Part shown: in pieces, positions 1 through 8,525 of the stretch | Layout of the letters: each line of letters starts with the position of its first letter | Numbering within the stretch: the stretch's first letter is position 1 | Assembly (NCBI RefSeq): GCF_009753715.1 | Contig: NZ_WQMS01000014.1 | Span: 1-64,000, forward strand | DNA length: 64,000 nucleotides | Origin: Sphingomonas horti | Lineage (GTDB): Bacteria > Pseudomonadota > Alphaproteobacteria > Sphingomonadales > Sphingomonadaceae | Direction: 5' to 3' | Program-made: the position numbers and the translations under genes | The notes under the pieces: model-generated | Databases searched by the model: none | Told to the model about the DNA's origin: nothing | The model's input: only the letters and a program-made list of their open reading frames with translations

Positions 1-68
1 TCCTCGACCGCTTCCCGCCAGCCGAATGCGCAAACTATCTCCGCAACTGTGGCTATGCCGCTACCTAA
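1..68 (+). CDS. IS630-like transposase, C-terminal end only (cut by window edge)
   Basis: Reading frame 3 from the window edge gives LDRFPPAECANYLRNCGYAAT and a TAA stop at 66-68. This tail resembles the usual C-terminus of IS630-family (Tc1/mariner-like) transposases, where FP.xECxNYxxxCGY is common. Only about 21 codons are visible, so the catalytic DDE domain and the element's integrity cannot be judged. It is followed by palindromic repeats rather than a host gene, which fits an insertion boundary. The family call rests on recognising a short tail. Confidence 0.6.
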   Translation, partial: LDRFPPAECANYLRNCGYAAT

Positions 69-97
69 GCTGAAAACGCTCTAACGACCCTTAGCAG

Positions 98-282
98 CCC
101 CTCTCCCATAGGGAGAGGGCGATTCGCGCTTCAGCGCGAGCGGGGTGAGGGGACCAGGACTTCGTGGAGAGGTCCAACCCCTCACCCGGTCAGCGCAAGC
201 GCTGACTCGACCTCTCCCTAGGGGAGAGGTGATTGGTCCGCAAACCACCTCTTTCGGACATCAGCCCCTCTCCCCTACTCCA
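98..282. repeat. Cluster of CCCTCTCCC/GGGAGAGGG palindromic repeats
   Basis: Three hairpin-forming units lie between the transposase remnant and the PHA-system gene. The first has 9-bp perfect arms at 99-107 and 111-119 with loop ATA. A second, similar unit occupies about 210-230. Between them are small palindromes such as CAGCGCAAGCGCTG near 190-205, and a third partial CCCCTCTCCCC sits near 266-277. Such C/G-rich palindromes are typical dispersed intergenic repeats in sphingomonads and related genomes. They may also act as transcription terminators for the convergent gene at 275-577. Confidence 0.7.
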
Positions 283-577
283 GCAGCTTCGGCCCTTCCT
301 TCGCCAGCATCGCCCGGATCGGGCCGGCGAGCATCGACAGCATCGGCGGCAGGTCGAACACCGCGTGGACCTTGTCATCGAACACGGTCAGGCGGCTGGC
401 GACGCGCTGGCCCATGGCCTCGACCGAAAAGCTCAGCGTGTCGCCGTCCCAGCGGTGCTCGCTGACGGTTCCGCCGGGGATGAAGCTCGCGAGCCGGCCG
501 ATGCCGTGCTCGATCCGGGCGCGGGCGGCGGCGCGGCCAAGCTTGTGGGGCAGGTCCAGTTCGATCGGCGCGGTCAT
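275..577 (-). CDS. Polyhydroxyalkanoic acid system family protein
   Basis: A 100-residue soluble protein beginning MTAPIELDLPHKLGR, matching in length and N-terminal pattern the small PHA-granule-associated family (PHA_gran_rgn type), in which an IxxPHxLGRxEA start is characteristic. Members are found with polyhydroxyalkanoate or polyphosphate metabolism; the molecular role is not settled. The start at 577 is chosen because the longer open frame to 658 adds an Arg-rich stretch without family resemblance. It is transcribed away from the Vgb-like gene at 670. No PHA synthase lies in this window. Confidence 0.7.
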   Translation of the reverse strand: MTAPIELDLPHKLGRAAARARIEHGIGRLASFIPGGTVSEHRWDGDTLSFSVEAMGQRVASRLTVFDDKVHAVFDLPPMLSMLAGPIRAMLAKEGPKLLE

Positions 578-669
578 GGCGCGAGCATCGCGCAGCGGCT
601 TGCTCGCGGCAATCCCAATGTTCCTTCGCGCGGGCCGAACGGCTAGGGTGGAAGCCAAAGGAGGATCGC

Positions 670-1659
670 ATGACCCGCTTCGTCGTCCCTGCCCTGCTCC
701 TCGTCGCCGGTGTCGCAGTGCCGGCCTGTGCGCAGCCGGCGCCCGTCACCGCTCAGTCCGGCAATGTCCGGGTGTTCGACGTGCCTGCCGGCAGCCGCCT
801 GCACGACGTGGCGCCCGCGCCGGATGGCCGCATCTGGTACACCGCGCAGCGCACCGGCAAGCTCGGCACCCTGGACCCGAAGACCGGCCGGATCGAGGAA
901 GTGCCGCTGGGCGACGGATCGGCGCCGCACGGCGTGATCCAGGGGCCGGACGGCGCGGCCTGGATCACCGACGGCGGGCTGAACGCGATTGTCCGCTACG
1001 ATCCTAAGACCAAGGCCGTGCAGAGCTGGCCGCTACCCGCCGATTTCCCCGATTCGAACCTGAACACCGCCGCCTTCGACGGGCGCGGACGCATCTGGTT
1101 CACCGGCCAGGCGGGCGTCTATGGCCGGCTCGACCCGAAGACGGGCAAGATGGACGTATGGCGCGATCCGGAAGGGCGCGGGCCCTATGGCATTGCCGCC
1201 ACCCCGGACGGGCAGATATGGTATGTGTCGCTGGCCGGCAGCCATGTGGCCAAGGTCGACCTCGACACCGGCGCGCCGACGATCGTCGAGCCCCCGACCG
1301 CGGAGCAGGGCGCGCGGCGCGTCTGGGCCGACAGCAAGGGCCATCTGTGGATTTCGGAATGGAATGGCGGACAGCTGACCCGCTACACGCCGTCGACGGG
1401 CACGTGGAAAAGCTGGAAGCCGGCGGGCGAGCGGCCGCGCGTCTATGCCGTCTATGTCGACGGGCGCGACACGGTCTGGATCAGCGATTTCGGCGCCAAC
1501 GCTGTGTTGTCCTTCGATCCGGCGATCGAGCAATGGCGCCGCTTTCCCGGCAGCGGCGAGAATGCGAACGTGCGGCAGATACTGGGCGCGGACGGCCTGA
1601 TCTATTTGCCCGAATCCGGCCTCGACCGGATCATGGTCGTGGACATGCGCGCGCGGTGA
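670..1659 (+). CDS. Exported Vgb-like (virginiamycin B lyase family) beta-propeller protein
   Basis: A 329-residue protein with a Sec signal peptide (residues 1-21, ending ACAQP), then about seven propeller blades. The repeated blade core is GxxWxTxxxxxxxxxxDPKTG, e.g. GRIWYTAQRTGKLGTLDP and GRIWFTGQAGVYGRLDP. This pattern is typical of the streptogramin lyase/SMP-30-like superfamily. True Vgb linearises streptogramin B, but most chromosomal homologues are periplasmic propellers with unknown ligands, and no catalytic His/Glu set could be confirmed by eye. It overlaps the next gene, a c-type cytochrome, in a GTGA junction, suggesting translational coupling and a possible joint periplasmic redox role. 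Confidence 0.8.
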   Translation: MTRFVVPALLLVAGVAVPACAQPAPVTAQSGNVRVFDVPAGSRLHDVAPAPDGRIWYTAQRTGKLGTLDPKTGRIEEVPLGDGSAPHGVIQGPDGAAWITDGGLNAIVRYDPKTKAVQSWPLPADFPDSNLNTAAFDGRGRIWFTGQAGVYGRLDPKTGKMDVWRDPEGRGPYGIAATPDGQIWYVSLAGSHVAKVDLDTGAPTIVEPPTAEQGARRVWADSKGHLWISEWNGGQLTRYTPSTGTWKSWKPAGERPRVYAVYVDGRDTVWISDFGANAVLSFDPAIEQWRRFPGSGENANVRQILGADGLIYLPESGLDRIMVVDMRAR

Positions 1660-1991
1660 TCCTGCTGCTGGCGGCGATGGCGGCGGCGCCCGACGGCGCG
1701 GCGCTGGCCCGCAAATGCACCGCCTGCCATGCGCTGGAGGCCGGCGCCAACACCGCCGCCGCGCCGACTCTGTATCGCGTCGTCGGGCGCCCGGTCGCTG
1801 CGGAAAAGGCCTATAATTACTCGCCCGCGCTGCGCCGCTTCGCGGCCGCCAATCCGCGCTGGACGCAGGAGCTGCTCGACCGTTTCATCGCCGCGCCGGA
1901 GCGAGTGGTGCCGGGCACCGAGATGGGCTTTCCGGGACTGGCCGATGCGGCGAGCCGAGCGGCGCTGATCGACTGGCTGGAGGCGCGCTGA
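1656..1991 (+). CDS. Small periplasmic c-type cytochrome
   Basis: A 111-residue class I cytochrome c. A short hydrophobic signal (MILLLAAMAAA) is followed by the haem attachment motif CTACH at residues 21-25. A probable distal Met ligand lies in VPGTEMGFPG near residue 88, and the C-terminal helix ends AALIDWLEAR, as in cytochrome c-552/c2-like proteins. The GTG start at 1656 overlaps the stop of the Vgb-like gene (GTGA), so the two are probably translated together. It likely carries electrons in the periplasm; the partner is unknown. Confidence 0.85.
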   Translation: MILLLAAMAAAPDGAALARKCTACHALEAGANTAAAPTLYRVVGRPVAAEKAYNYSPALRRFAAANPRWTQELLDRFIAAPERVVPGTEMGFPGLADAASRAALIDWLEAR

Positions 1992-2063
1992 CGATCGCCC
2001 CTTGACCCGAACAATCCACAGGCCGACCATCCCCGCTTCGACTCACAGACGCGCGCAGGCCCG

Positions 2064-2105
2064 CGTCTCCTTCGTGGGTCTGCCGCGCGGCAGACGAAGG
2101 AGACG
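2064..2105 (+). promoter_or_regulatory. Strong hairpin enclosing the Shine-Dalgarno of the EF-G-like gene
   Basis: A 10-bp outer stem pairs 2064-2073 with 2096-2105, a 4-nt bulge (2074-2077) follows, and a 9-bp inner perfect palindrome pairs 2078-2086 with 2087-2095. The 3' outer arm GAAGGAGACG contains the only good Shine-Dalgarno for the ATG at 2109. Formation of this RNA hairpin would bury the ribosome binding site, so it may control translation. It could alternatively be a mobile palindrome that happens to supply the site. Confidence 0.6.
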
Positions 2106-2108
2106 ATC

Positions 2109-4127
2109 ATGCCTGGTAGATCGGATGGCACGCGCGCGATCGCGCTTGTCGGGCCCGGCGGAGCTGGCAAGACCAGCCTTGCCGAGGCCCTTCTTTTTTG
2201 CAGCGAGGCGATCGGACGCCAGGGCAGCGTCGATGCTGGCAGCTGCGTCGGCGATTCCTCGCCCGAAGCCCGGGCCCGCCGCGGCTCGACCGAGCTCAAC
2301 CTGATGCATTTCGATTATCTGGGCGACCGGTTCGCGCTCGTCGATTCGCCCGGATCGGTCGGCTTCGTCGCCGACGGGGCGCTCGGCGTCGCCGCCTGCG
2401 ACCTGGCCGTGGTCGTGATCGATCCGGAGCAGGACCGCGCCCAGCTCGCCGAGCCGGCGCTGCGCCAGCTCGAAGCGATGGACATTCCGCACATCATCTT
2501 CGTCAATAAGATCGACCAGGCGCGCGGCCGGCTGCGCGACCTGCTGGAGGCGCTGCAGCCGCTTTCCGCCAAGCCTCTGCTCGCCCGGCACATCCCGATC
2601 TGGGAAGGCGACCGGATCACCGGCTTCGTCGATGTCGGGCTGGAGCGTGCGTTCCATTACGTGCCCGGCAAGCCTTCCGAGCGGACCGAGATTCCGGCCG
2701 AGCTGATGGATCGCGAGATCGCCGACCGGATGCATCTGCTGGAGCAGCTCGCCGATCATGACGACGCTCTGCTCGAGCAATTGCTGATGGACGAGACTCC
2801 TGACCAGAAGACAGTGCTGTCCGATCTCGCCCGTGAGACCGGCGACAATCTGGGCGTGCCGGTGATGTTCGGATCGGCGCAGAACGGCTTCGGCGTACGG
2901 CGGCTGCTGAAAGCGCTGCGCCACGAGGCGCCGGCGCCCGAGCGGGCGGCGGAGCGGCTCGGCGCGGACGGCGCCTGCGCCTTGGTGTTCAAGGTCTCCA
3001 ACGGCAACCAGATCGGTCGGCTTGCGCTCGCCCGCGTTTTCGGCGGCGCGCTGCAGGAAGGCGCCGAGCTGAATGGCACGCGCGTCGGCACGCTGCTGAA
3101 GCTTCAGGGCGACAAGACCAGCAAGGTCTCCCGCGCCGAGGCCGGCGACGTGATCGCGATCGCGAAGCTGGAGGGCGTCCAGGCCGGCGAATGGCTGACG
3201 GCCAAGGGCGAGGCCCCGCCCGCCCCGGCGATCGAGCGCATCGCGACCAATCATGTCGTCGCCATCGCGCCCCGGAACCGCAATGACGACGTCAAGCTCT
3301 CGACCGCGCTGCACAAGCTGACCGAGGAGGACGGCTCGCTGACCTGGGAACAGGACGAAGTGCACCACGAGACGCTGCTGAAGGGCGTGGGCGACGAGCA
3401 TCTGAACGTGGTGCTCGCCCGGCTGAAGCGCCGCTACGGCGTCGACGTGACCTCAAGGCCCGCGACGATCGGCTACAAGGAATCGATCCGCAAGACAGTG
3501 ACCCAGCGCGGGCGGCACAAGAAGCAGTCGGGCGGCCATGGCCAATATGGCGATTGCGTGATCGAGCTGAGGCCGCTGCCGCGCGGATCCGGCTTCGTGT
3601 TCGAGGACAAGATCACCGGCGGCGCGATTCCGCGCCAATATATCCCGGCAGTCGAGGCCGGGATCAGGGACGCGATGGAGAAAGGACCGCTTGGCTTCCC
3701 GGTGGTGGACGTGGCGGTGACGCTGACCGACGGCAGCTTCCACTCGGTCGACAGCTCCGAGCTCGCCTTCCGCACCGCCGGGCGGATCGCGATGAGCGAG
3801 GCCCTGGCCGCCGCCGCGCCCTATCTGCTGGAGCCGATCGTCAAAGTGACGATCACCGCACCCAATGCGGCAACCTCGCGCGTGACGTCGGCGATCTCGT
3901 CGCGGCGCGGACAGATGCTGGGGATGGAGCCGCGCGTCGGCTGGAATCGCTGGGACCGGATCGAGGCGCTGATGCCGGAAGCGTCGCTGCGGGGGCTCGA
4001 TGCGGAGCTCCGCTCGCTGAGCCAAGGCCTCGCCACCTACAGTGCCGAGTTCGACCACCTGCAGGAAATCAGCGGCAAGCTGGCGGACGAAGTGGTTCAC
4101 CAGAAGAAGGAATTAGAGGCGGCGTAA
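2109..4127 (+). CDS. Elongation factor G-like translational GTPase paralogue
   Basis: A 672-residue protein with the EF-G domain order: G domain (1-~270), beta-barrel domain II, domain III, the domain IV signature near GHGQYGDCVIELRP, and a C-terminal domain V. P-loop GPGGAGKT is at 15-22 and NKID at 133-136. The G3 motif is DSPGSVGF (79-86) rather than DTPGHVDF, so the conserved catalytic His after PG is Ser. Switch I carries RGST instead of RGIT. It is about 25 residues shorter than canonical EF-G and is not next to rpsL/rpsG/tuf. It is therefore probably a specialised EF-G-like factor, not the housekeeping fusA. Strong SD AAGGAG lies inside an upstream hairpin. Confidence 0.85.
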   Translation: MPGRSDGTRAIALVGPGGAGKTSLAEALLFCSEAIGRQGSVDAGSCVGDSSPEARARRGSTELNLMHFDYLGDRFALVDSPGSVGFVADGALGVAACDLAVVVIDPEQDRAQLAEPALRQLEAMDIPHIIFVNKIDQARGRLRDLLEALQPLSAKPLLARHIPIWEGDRITGFVDVGLERAFHYVPGKPSERTEIPAELMDREIADRMHLLEQLADHDDALLEQLLMDETPDQKTVLSDLARETGDNLGVPVMFGSAQNGFGVRRLLKALRHEAPAPERAAERLGADGACALVFKVSNGNQIGRLALARVFGGALQEGAELNGTRVGTLLKLQGDKTSKVSRAEAGDVIAIAKLEGVQAGEWLTAKGEAPPAPAIERIATNHVVAIAPRNRNDDVKLSTALHKLTEEDGSLTWEQDEVHHETLLKGVGDEHLNVVLARLKRRYGVDVTSRPATIGYKESIRKTVTQRGRHKKQSGGHGQYGDCVIELRPLPRGSGFVFEDKITGGAIPRQYIPAVEAGIRDAMEKGPLGFPVVDVAVTLTDGSFHSVDSSELAFRTAGRIAMSEALAAAAPYLLEPIVKVTITAPNAATSRVTSAISSRRGQMLGMEPRVGWNRWDRIEALMPEASLRGLDAELRSLSQGLATYSAEFDHLQEISGKLADEVVHQKKELEAA

Positions 4128-4146
4128 CCCGGCGGATGACAAGAAC

Positions 4147-4200
4147 CGTTCGCTTCGAGCGAAGTCGAGAAGCGTATCTCGACTTCGCTCGATACGAACG
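4147..4200. repeat. Inverted repeat, CGTTCG...TCGAGCGAAGTCGAGA family, copy 1
   Basis: A 54-bp palindromic unit with 24-nt arms (two mismatches) and a short loop, lying between the convergent EF-G-like and glycine-zipper genes. The core arm sequence TCGAGCGAAGTCGAGA recurs at 24747-24812. Position and structure fit a dispersed REP-like element; it could also terminate transcription from both sides. Confidence 0.8.
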
Positions 4201-4221
4201 GCCCTGGCTATCGGCTCCAGA

Positions 4222-4572
4222 CTATCGGCACCGCACCTTGCGGGTCGCCTCACGGCCCAGCAGGGCGCCCACGGCGGCGCCGAGCACCGTGCCGGTGGTC
4301 CGCTCGCCATGGGTGTCGATCGCGCGGCCCAGCAGGGCGCCGCCGGCCGCGCCGATGATCAGTCCGGTGGTGCCGTTGGAGCGGCGGCAATAGACCCGGC
4401 CATCGCGGCCCTGCCACACCGGCCCCGAATAATATTGCCCGTGATAATATTGGCGGGCGTCGCGGTCATGGGCGCGGCGGCCATGCGCCGGCGCCCAGGG
4501 CGGCGGGTCCGCCAGGGCCGGCACCGGGACCGCAACTGCCGCCATCGCGGCACTCAGAATCAACTTACGCAT
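4222..4572 (-). CDS. Exported glycine-zipper protein (17 kDa antigen-like)
   Basis: A 116-residue protein with signal peptide MRKLILSAAMAAVAVPVPALA. A Tyr/His/Arg-rich middle follows, then two glycine-zipper segments (GLIIGAAGGALLGRAID and TVLGAAVGALLGREATR). This layout is characteristic of the glycine-zipper 2TM/Rickettsia 17 kDa surface antigen superfamily, which packs hairpins into the outer membrane or envelope. There is no lipobox Cys. The next gene upstream is a close paralogue of the same build. Function is unknown beyond an envelope role. Confidence 0.8.
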   Translation of the reverse strand: MRKLILSAAMAAVAVPVPALADPPPWAPAHGRRAHDRDARQYYHGQYYSGPVWQGRDGRVYCRRSNGTTGLIIGAAGGALLGRAIDTHGERTTGTVLGAAVGALLGREATRKVRCR

Positions 4573-4595
4573 GGCTCTTCTCCTCCCTTGACCGA

Positions 4596-4901
4596 TCAGC
4601 GGTAGCAGCGGCGCGACTGCTGGTTGCGCTGGACCTCGCGGCCGAGCAGCGCACCGCCGGCAGCGCCGACCACGGTGCCGAGCGTATGATCGCGGCCGCC
4701 ATCGACCGCGCGGCCCAGCAGTGCGCCGATCGCGCCGCCCAGGATCAGGCCGGTCGTGCCGTTGCCGCGGCTGCAGCGATAATAGCGGTCGCTCGCATGA
4801 TAGGTGCGACTGTGGCTGTAGTGCGGGCGGGCGTTGGCGGGTGCCTCGATCGCGGGAACCGCGGTGCCGGCCACTGCCAGGGCCATCATCAGCTTGCGCA
4901 T
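4596..4901 (-). CDS. Exported glycine-zipper protein, tandem paralogue
   Basis: 101 residues starting MRKLMMALAVAGTAVPA, chosen because a GGAG Shine-Dalgarno precedes it and a signal peptide follows. A YYRCSRGNGTTGLILGGAIG segment and a second zipper TLGTVVGAAGGALLGREVQ mirror the neighbour at 4222-4572, including the NGTTGLI lead-in. The gene lies 23 bp upstream of its paralogue in the same direction, so the two are probably an operon born by duplication. The longer frame to 5054 adds residues unlike any signal sequence and was not used. Confidence 0.78.
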   Translation of the reverse strand: MRKLMMALAVAGTAVPAIEAPANARPHYSHSRTYHASDRYYRCSRGNGTTGLILGGAIGALLGRAVDGGRDHTLGTVVGAAGGALLGREVQRNQQSRRCYR

Positions 4902-5041
4902 GATCGTCTCCTTTTTTTGATCTCGCGAATCGGCTTTTGCCCGACCCCGCCTGAACCGATTCGGAGCGGCTTGTTCATTTGAGGGCAGGAATGATTGACG
5001 CGGGTGACGGCGGACGAATTCGCCATTAGGAAGCCGCTTTA

Positions 5042-5998
5042 ATGTCCGACGCACGCATGTTCCCTCACCGCCATCTGCTCGGGATTGCGGGGCTTCAGCC
5101 GCACGAGATCGGCTTTCTGCTCGACGAGGCGGAACAATGGGTGGAGCTGAATCGCGCCACCTCCAAGCATGACGACCGCTTGCGCGGCCTGACGCTGATC
5201 AATGCCTTTTTCGAGAATTCGACGCGCACGCTGTTGAGCTTCGAGATCGCCGGCAAACGGCTCGGCGCCGACGTCGTCAACATGCACGCCGCGCAGTCGA
5301 GCGTGAAGAAGGGCGAGACGCTGATCGACACGGCGATGACGCTGAACGCGATGCGCGCCGATATGCTCGTGATCCGCCACGCCAGCTCGGGCGCGGTGCG
5401 GCTGATCGCCGACAAGGTCGACTGCCCGGTGCTGAACGCGGGCGACGGCCGCCACGAACACCCGACCCAGGCGCTGCTCGACGCGCTGACGATCCGCCGG
5501 CGCAAGGGTCGCGTCCATGGCCTGACCGTCGCGATCTGCGGCGACGTGCTGCACAGCCGCGTCGCGCGATCGAACATCCTGTGCCTGACGTCGCTGGGCG
5601 CCGACGTCCGCGTGGTCGGCCCGCCGACCCTCATCCCGGCCGGGATCGAGCAATTGGGGGTCGCGACCTTCACCGATTTCGACGCCGGGCTGGACGGCGC
5701 CGACGTGGTGATGATGCTGCGCCTCCAGATGGAGCGGATGACCGGCGGCTTCGTGCCGAGCCTACGCGAATATCACGCGTTTTGGGGCCTGACGCCCGAA
5801 CGGCTGGCCCGCGCCGCGCCCGACGCGCTGGTGATGCATCCGGGGCCGATGAACCGCGGCGTCGAGATCGCTTCCGCCATCGCCGACGATCCCGACCGTT
5901 CGGCGATCACCGAGCAGGTCGAAATGGGCGTCGCGGTCCGCATGGCCTGCCTGGACGTTCTGACCCGCAGGCGCCGCGGTGTGGAGGGCTGGGCATGA
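5042..5998 (+). CDS. pyrB: Aspartate carbamoyltransferase catalytic chain
   Basis: A 318-residue ATCase that joins carbamoyl phosphate and L-aspartate in de novo pyrimidine synthesis. The carbamoyl phosphate binding motif STRT is at residues 60-63 ([13 protein letters not shown]), HPTQALLD follows in the middle, and the aspartate domain ends with [14 protein letters not shown]. Length matches the family. The ATG follows TAGGAAG. Its stop overlaps the start of the dihydroorotase-like gene (ATGA), as in bacteria where ATCase is assembled with a dihydroorotase homologue. No regulatory pyrI is present. Confidence 0.97.
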   Translation: MSDARMFPHRHLLGIAGLQPHEIGFLLDEAEQWVELNRATSKHDDRLRGLTLINAFFENSTRTLLSFEIAGKRLGADVVNMHAAQSSVKKGETLIDTAMTLNAMRADMLVIRHASSGAVRLIADKVDCPVLNAGDGRHEHPTQALLDALTIRRRKGRVHGLTVAICGDVLHSRVARSNILCLTSLGADVRVVGPPTLIPAGIEQLGVATFTDFDAGLDGADVVMMLRLQMERMTGGFVPSLREYHAFWGLTPERLARAAPDALVMHPGPMNRGVEIASAIADDPDRSAITEQVEMGVAVRMACLDVLTRRRRGVEGWA

Positions 5999-7197
5999 AA
6001 GCCTTCACCAACGTGCATTTGCCCGATGGCGGGTCGGCGAACGTCATGATCGGCGGCGAGCGGATCGCCGCGATCGGCGGCGACATACCGGCCGGCGCCG
6101 AGACGATCGACGGCCAGGGCAAGCTGCTCGCCCCCGGCATCGTCGATCTGGGCGTGTTCCGGGTCGACGGGCCGGCGTTCCGCTTCGGCGGCATCGTCCG
6201 CGCCGCGCTGATGCCGGACCAGTCGCCGCCGCTTGACGATCCCGGCCTGATCCAGCGCGCCGCCTATTCGGGCAAGCCCGACATCTGGGTCCACCCGCTC
6301 GCCGCCGCCACGCGCGGATTGAAGGGCGAGGAGTTGGCCGAGTTCGGCTTGATGCAGGCGGCGGGCGCGAAGGCGGTCGCGACCGGCCGCCGCTGGATCG
6401 CCGATTCGGGCGTGATGCTCCGCGTGATGCGCTATGCTGCGGCCTTCGACCTGACCGTCGTTTCACATGCCGAGGACAGTGGCCTGACGGGCAGCGCAGT
6501 CGCGACGGCCGGGGAGACGGCGACCCGGCTCGGCCTGCCCGCCGCGCCCGCCGAAGCCGAGGCGATGGCGATCGCCCGCGATCTGGCGCTGGCTGAGATC
6601 AGCGGCGCGCGCCTGCACGTCCGCCAGGTCACGACCGCGGCCGGATTCGATCTGATCCGCGCTGCCAAGGTCCGGGGGCTGCCGGTCACCTGCGGCATCA
6701 CGCCCGCTCACCTGCTGCTGTCGGACCTCGCAGTGTCGGACTTCCGCACGTTCGCGCATCTGTCGCCCCCGCTGAGGAGCGAGGCAGATCGCCACGCCGC
6801 CCTGGAGGCGGTGCGCGACGGCACGATCGACGTGATCGCATCCGGCCACGATCCGCGCGGGCCCGAGGACAAGCGCCTGCCTTTCGCCGACTCGGCCGCG
6901 GGTGCGGCCGGCGCGGAAACCTTGCTGGCACTGTCGCTCAATCTGGTCCGCGACGGAGTGATCGCCCTCGAACGGCTGTTCGAGCTTATTGCCGCAAATC
7001 CGTCGCGGCTGCTCGGCCTCGAAGGCGGCCGGCTCGAACCCGGGGCGCCCGCCGACCTGATCCTGGTCGATCAGGATGCGCCCTGGCGAGTCGATTCCGG
7101 CCGGATGCGCGCCGCCGCCGGCAACACGCCGTTCGACAAATTGCCGGTCCAGGGTCGCGTGCTCCGCCTGTTCAAGGACGGACGGGAGATCGCCTAA
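5995..7197 (+). CDS. Dihydroorotase-like protein, apparently lacking metal ligands (PyrC'-type)
   Basis: A 400-residue amidohydrolase-fold protein directly coupled to pyrB. Active dihydroorotases carry DxHxH at the end of strand 1; here residues 51-55 read DLGVF, so both His are absent. The later metal His region reads [11 protein letters not shown], and the TDHAPH region reads [17 protein letters not shown] and the C-terminal [15 protein letters not shown] are kept. In Pseudomonas an inactive PyrC' is needed to assemble ATCase, and this protein is probably the equivalent. A separate active dihydroorotase should exist elsewhere. The start at 5995 overlaps the pyrB stop by 4 nt. Confidence 0.85.
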   Translation: MKAFTNVHLPDGGSANVMIGGERIAAIGGDIPAGAETIDGQGKLLAPGIVDLGVFRVDGPAFRFGGIVRAALMPDQSPPLDDPGLIQRAAYSGKPDIWVHPLAAATRGLKGEELAEFGLMQAAGAKAVATGRRWIADSGVMLRVMRYAAAFDLTVVSHAEDSGLTGSAVATAGETATRLGLPAAPAEAEAMAIARDLALAEISGARLHVRQVTTAAGFDLIRAAKVRGLPVTCGITPAHLLLSDLAVSDFRTFAHLSPPLRSEADRHAALEAVRDGTIDVIASGHDPRGPEDKRLPFADSAAGAAGAETLLALSLNLVRDGVIALERLFELIAANPSRLLGLEGGRLEPGAPADLILVDQDAPWRVDSGRMRAAAGNTPFDKLPVQGRVLRLFKDGREIA

Positions 7198-7201
7198 GCG
7201 T

Positions 7202-7225
7202 TCCCCTCCCGCAAGCAGGAGGGGA
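7202..7225. terminator. Hairpin between convergent pyrC'-like and SPOR genes
   Basis: An 8-bp stem (7202-7209 with 7218-7225, TCCCCTCC/GGAGGGGA) and an 8-nt loop fill almost the whole 29-bp gap between the two converging stop codons. No strong T-run follows on either strand, so a bidirectional terminator or a dispersed palindrome are both possible. Confidence 0.5.
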
Positions 7226-7226
7226 G

Positions 7227-8525
7227 TTACCGCGCCGCGAACTTCACCGCGCCGCCGCGCGCCGCCCATTGCAGCGGAGCGTCGCCCGCCTGTTCGCGGA
7301 CGAAGCAGCTGCCGCCGCGGGTGCGGAAGGTCTCGCAGAAGCTGACCGCCGTCGCCCGCGTCGCGAACCCGCCGACCGACAGGCGATAGAAGGTCCGCGA
7401 ATCCTTGACGAACACCGCCGTCGACGGGGTGAGGTCGCGGAATGCCGGCAGGCGCCGCGCGAAGCGGCCCCACGCGTCCTCGGCCACGCCGACGCTGTCA
7501 TAGGCGCCGATCTGGACGACGTAGCGGCCGCCCTGCGGCTGCACGAACACGGCGCGCTGGACGCGCGGCGCAGGCTTGGGCGCAGCCATGGCGGGCCTCG
7601 GCCCGGCGATCGCCTGCACGATTTCGGAGCGGGGCGCGAAATGCACGACTTGAACCGGCGGCGTGAACAATGATTTCGCTTCCGCGGCGACGGTCTCGAC
7701 CTGCGGCACGTTCGCCGAGGGAACGGCAACGGCAGAGGTCTCGACCGCCGGCAGGTCGGCGACGGCAAGCGGCAGCGGCGGCGGCGGAGCCGCTTCTGCC
7801 ATCTGCACCGGTGCTTGCGGGGCCGCGTGCAGCGCGAGCCGCTCCGGCCGGCCGGCATCGTCGTGCGGCTGCACGCCCAGCAGCGATGCCACCTGGGCGG
7901 TCGGGTTCAGGTCCAGCGCGAACTGGGACCATTGCAGCATCCGCTGCGTGACCAGCTGCGGCGAAAGGTCGTACGACGCCATGACCTTGGCCTCGGCCCA
8001 GCGCCCGGAAAGCGCGTAGGCGAGCGCCAGGTTCTGGCGGGTCTTGGCATCGGCCTGGCCGCTCCGCACTGCCGATTCGAGCAGCGCGACGCCAGCGGGC
8101 GGATCGCCCGCGAGCGCGAGCGCGAGCCCGCGGTCGCCGGCCCCGATCGTGCGGCCATGCTCGCCCAGCACAGACCGGGCGCCATCACGGTCGCCAGCGC
8201 CGATCCGCGCCAGAGCCAGGTTCAGCGCTGCGCTGCCGTTCGACGGATCCAGCTCCAGCGCCTCCGCGAAGCTCGCGGCGGCCGAATGGAACCGGCCGCT
8301 CTGCAGATAGGCGCGGCCGAGCAGCATCCGGTACGAAGGGTCGCGCGGTGCCGCCGCGACTGCGTCCTCGGCTTCGGACACGGCGGTCTGCGGCTTGTTC
8401 TTGTCGAGTGCCTTTTCGGAACGCAGTGCGGCCTTGGCCGCGTCGCTGATCTCGGCCGCGTGCGCGGCGGCCGACAGCACGATCACCGAAGCGGCGGCAA
8501 GCCGCAGCGCCGACAGTTTACGCAT
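7227..8525 (-). CDS. Exported TPR protein with C-terminal SPOR domain
   Basis: A 432-residue protein with signal peptide MRKLSALRLAAASVIVLSAAAHA. Tetratricopeptide repeats run over about residues 30-200 (e.g. YRMLLGRAYLQSGRFHSAAA), then a Pro/Ala-rich linker, then a SPOR domain around residues 335-410 (YVVQIGAYDSVGVAEDAWGR ... FYRLSVGGFATRATAVSFC). SPOR domains bind denuded peptidoglycan at division septa. It is the last gene of a reverse operon whose upstream members are a ParA ATPase and a ribbon-helix-helix-like protein; its start overlaps the latter's stop by 8 nt. Confidence 0.85.
   Translation of the reverse strand: MRKLSALRLAAASVIVLSAAAHAAEISDAAKAALRSEKALDKNKPQTAVSEAEDAVAAAPRDPSYRMLLGRAYLQSGRFHSAAASFAEALELDPSNGSAALNLALARIGAGDRDGARSVLGEHGRTIGAGDRGLALALAGDPPAGVALLESAVRSGQADAKTRQNLALAYALSGRWAEAKVMASYDLSPQLVTQRMLQWSQFALDLNPTAQVASLLGVQPHDDAGRPERLALHAAPQAPVQMAEAAPPPPLPLAVADLPAVETSAVAVPSANVPQVETVAAEAKSLFTPPVQVVHFAPRSEIVQAIAGPRPAMAAPKPAPRVQRAVFVQPQGGRYVVQIGAYDSVGVAEDAWGRFARRLPAFRDLTPSTAVFVKDSRTFYRLSVGGFATRATAVSFCETFRTRGGSCFVREQAGDAPLQWAARGGAVKFAAR

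Noticed and set aside
2043-3401. 452-codon minus-strand frame opposite the EF-G-like gene
   Set aside because: Antisense shadow; the plus-strand frame carries P-loop, NKID and domain IV motifs.
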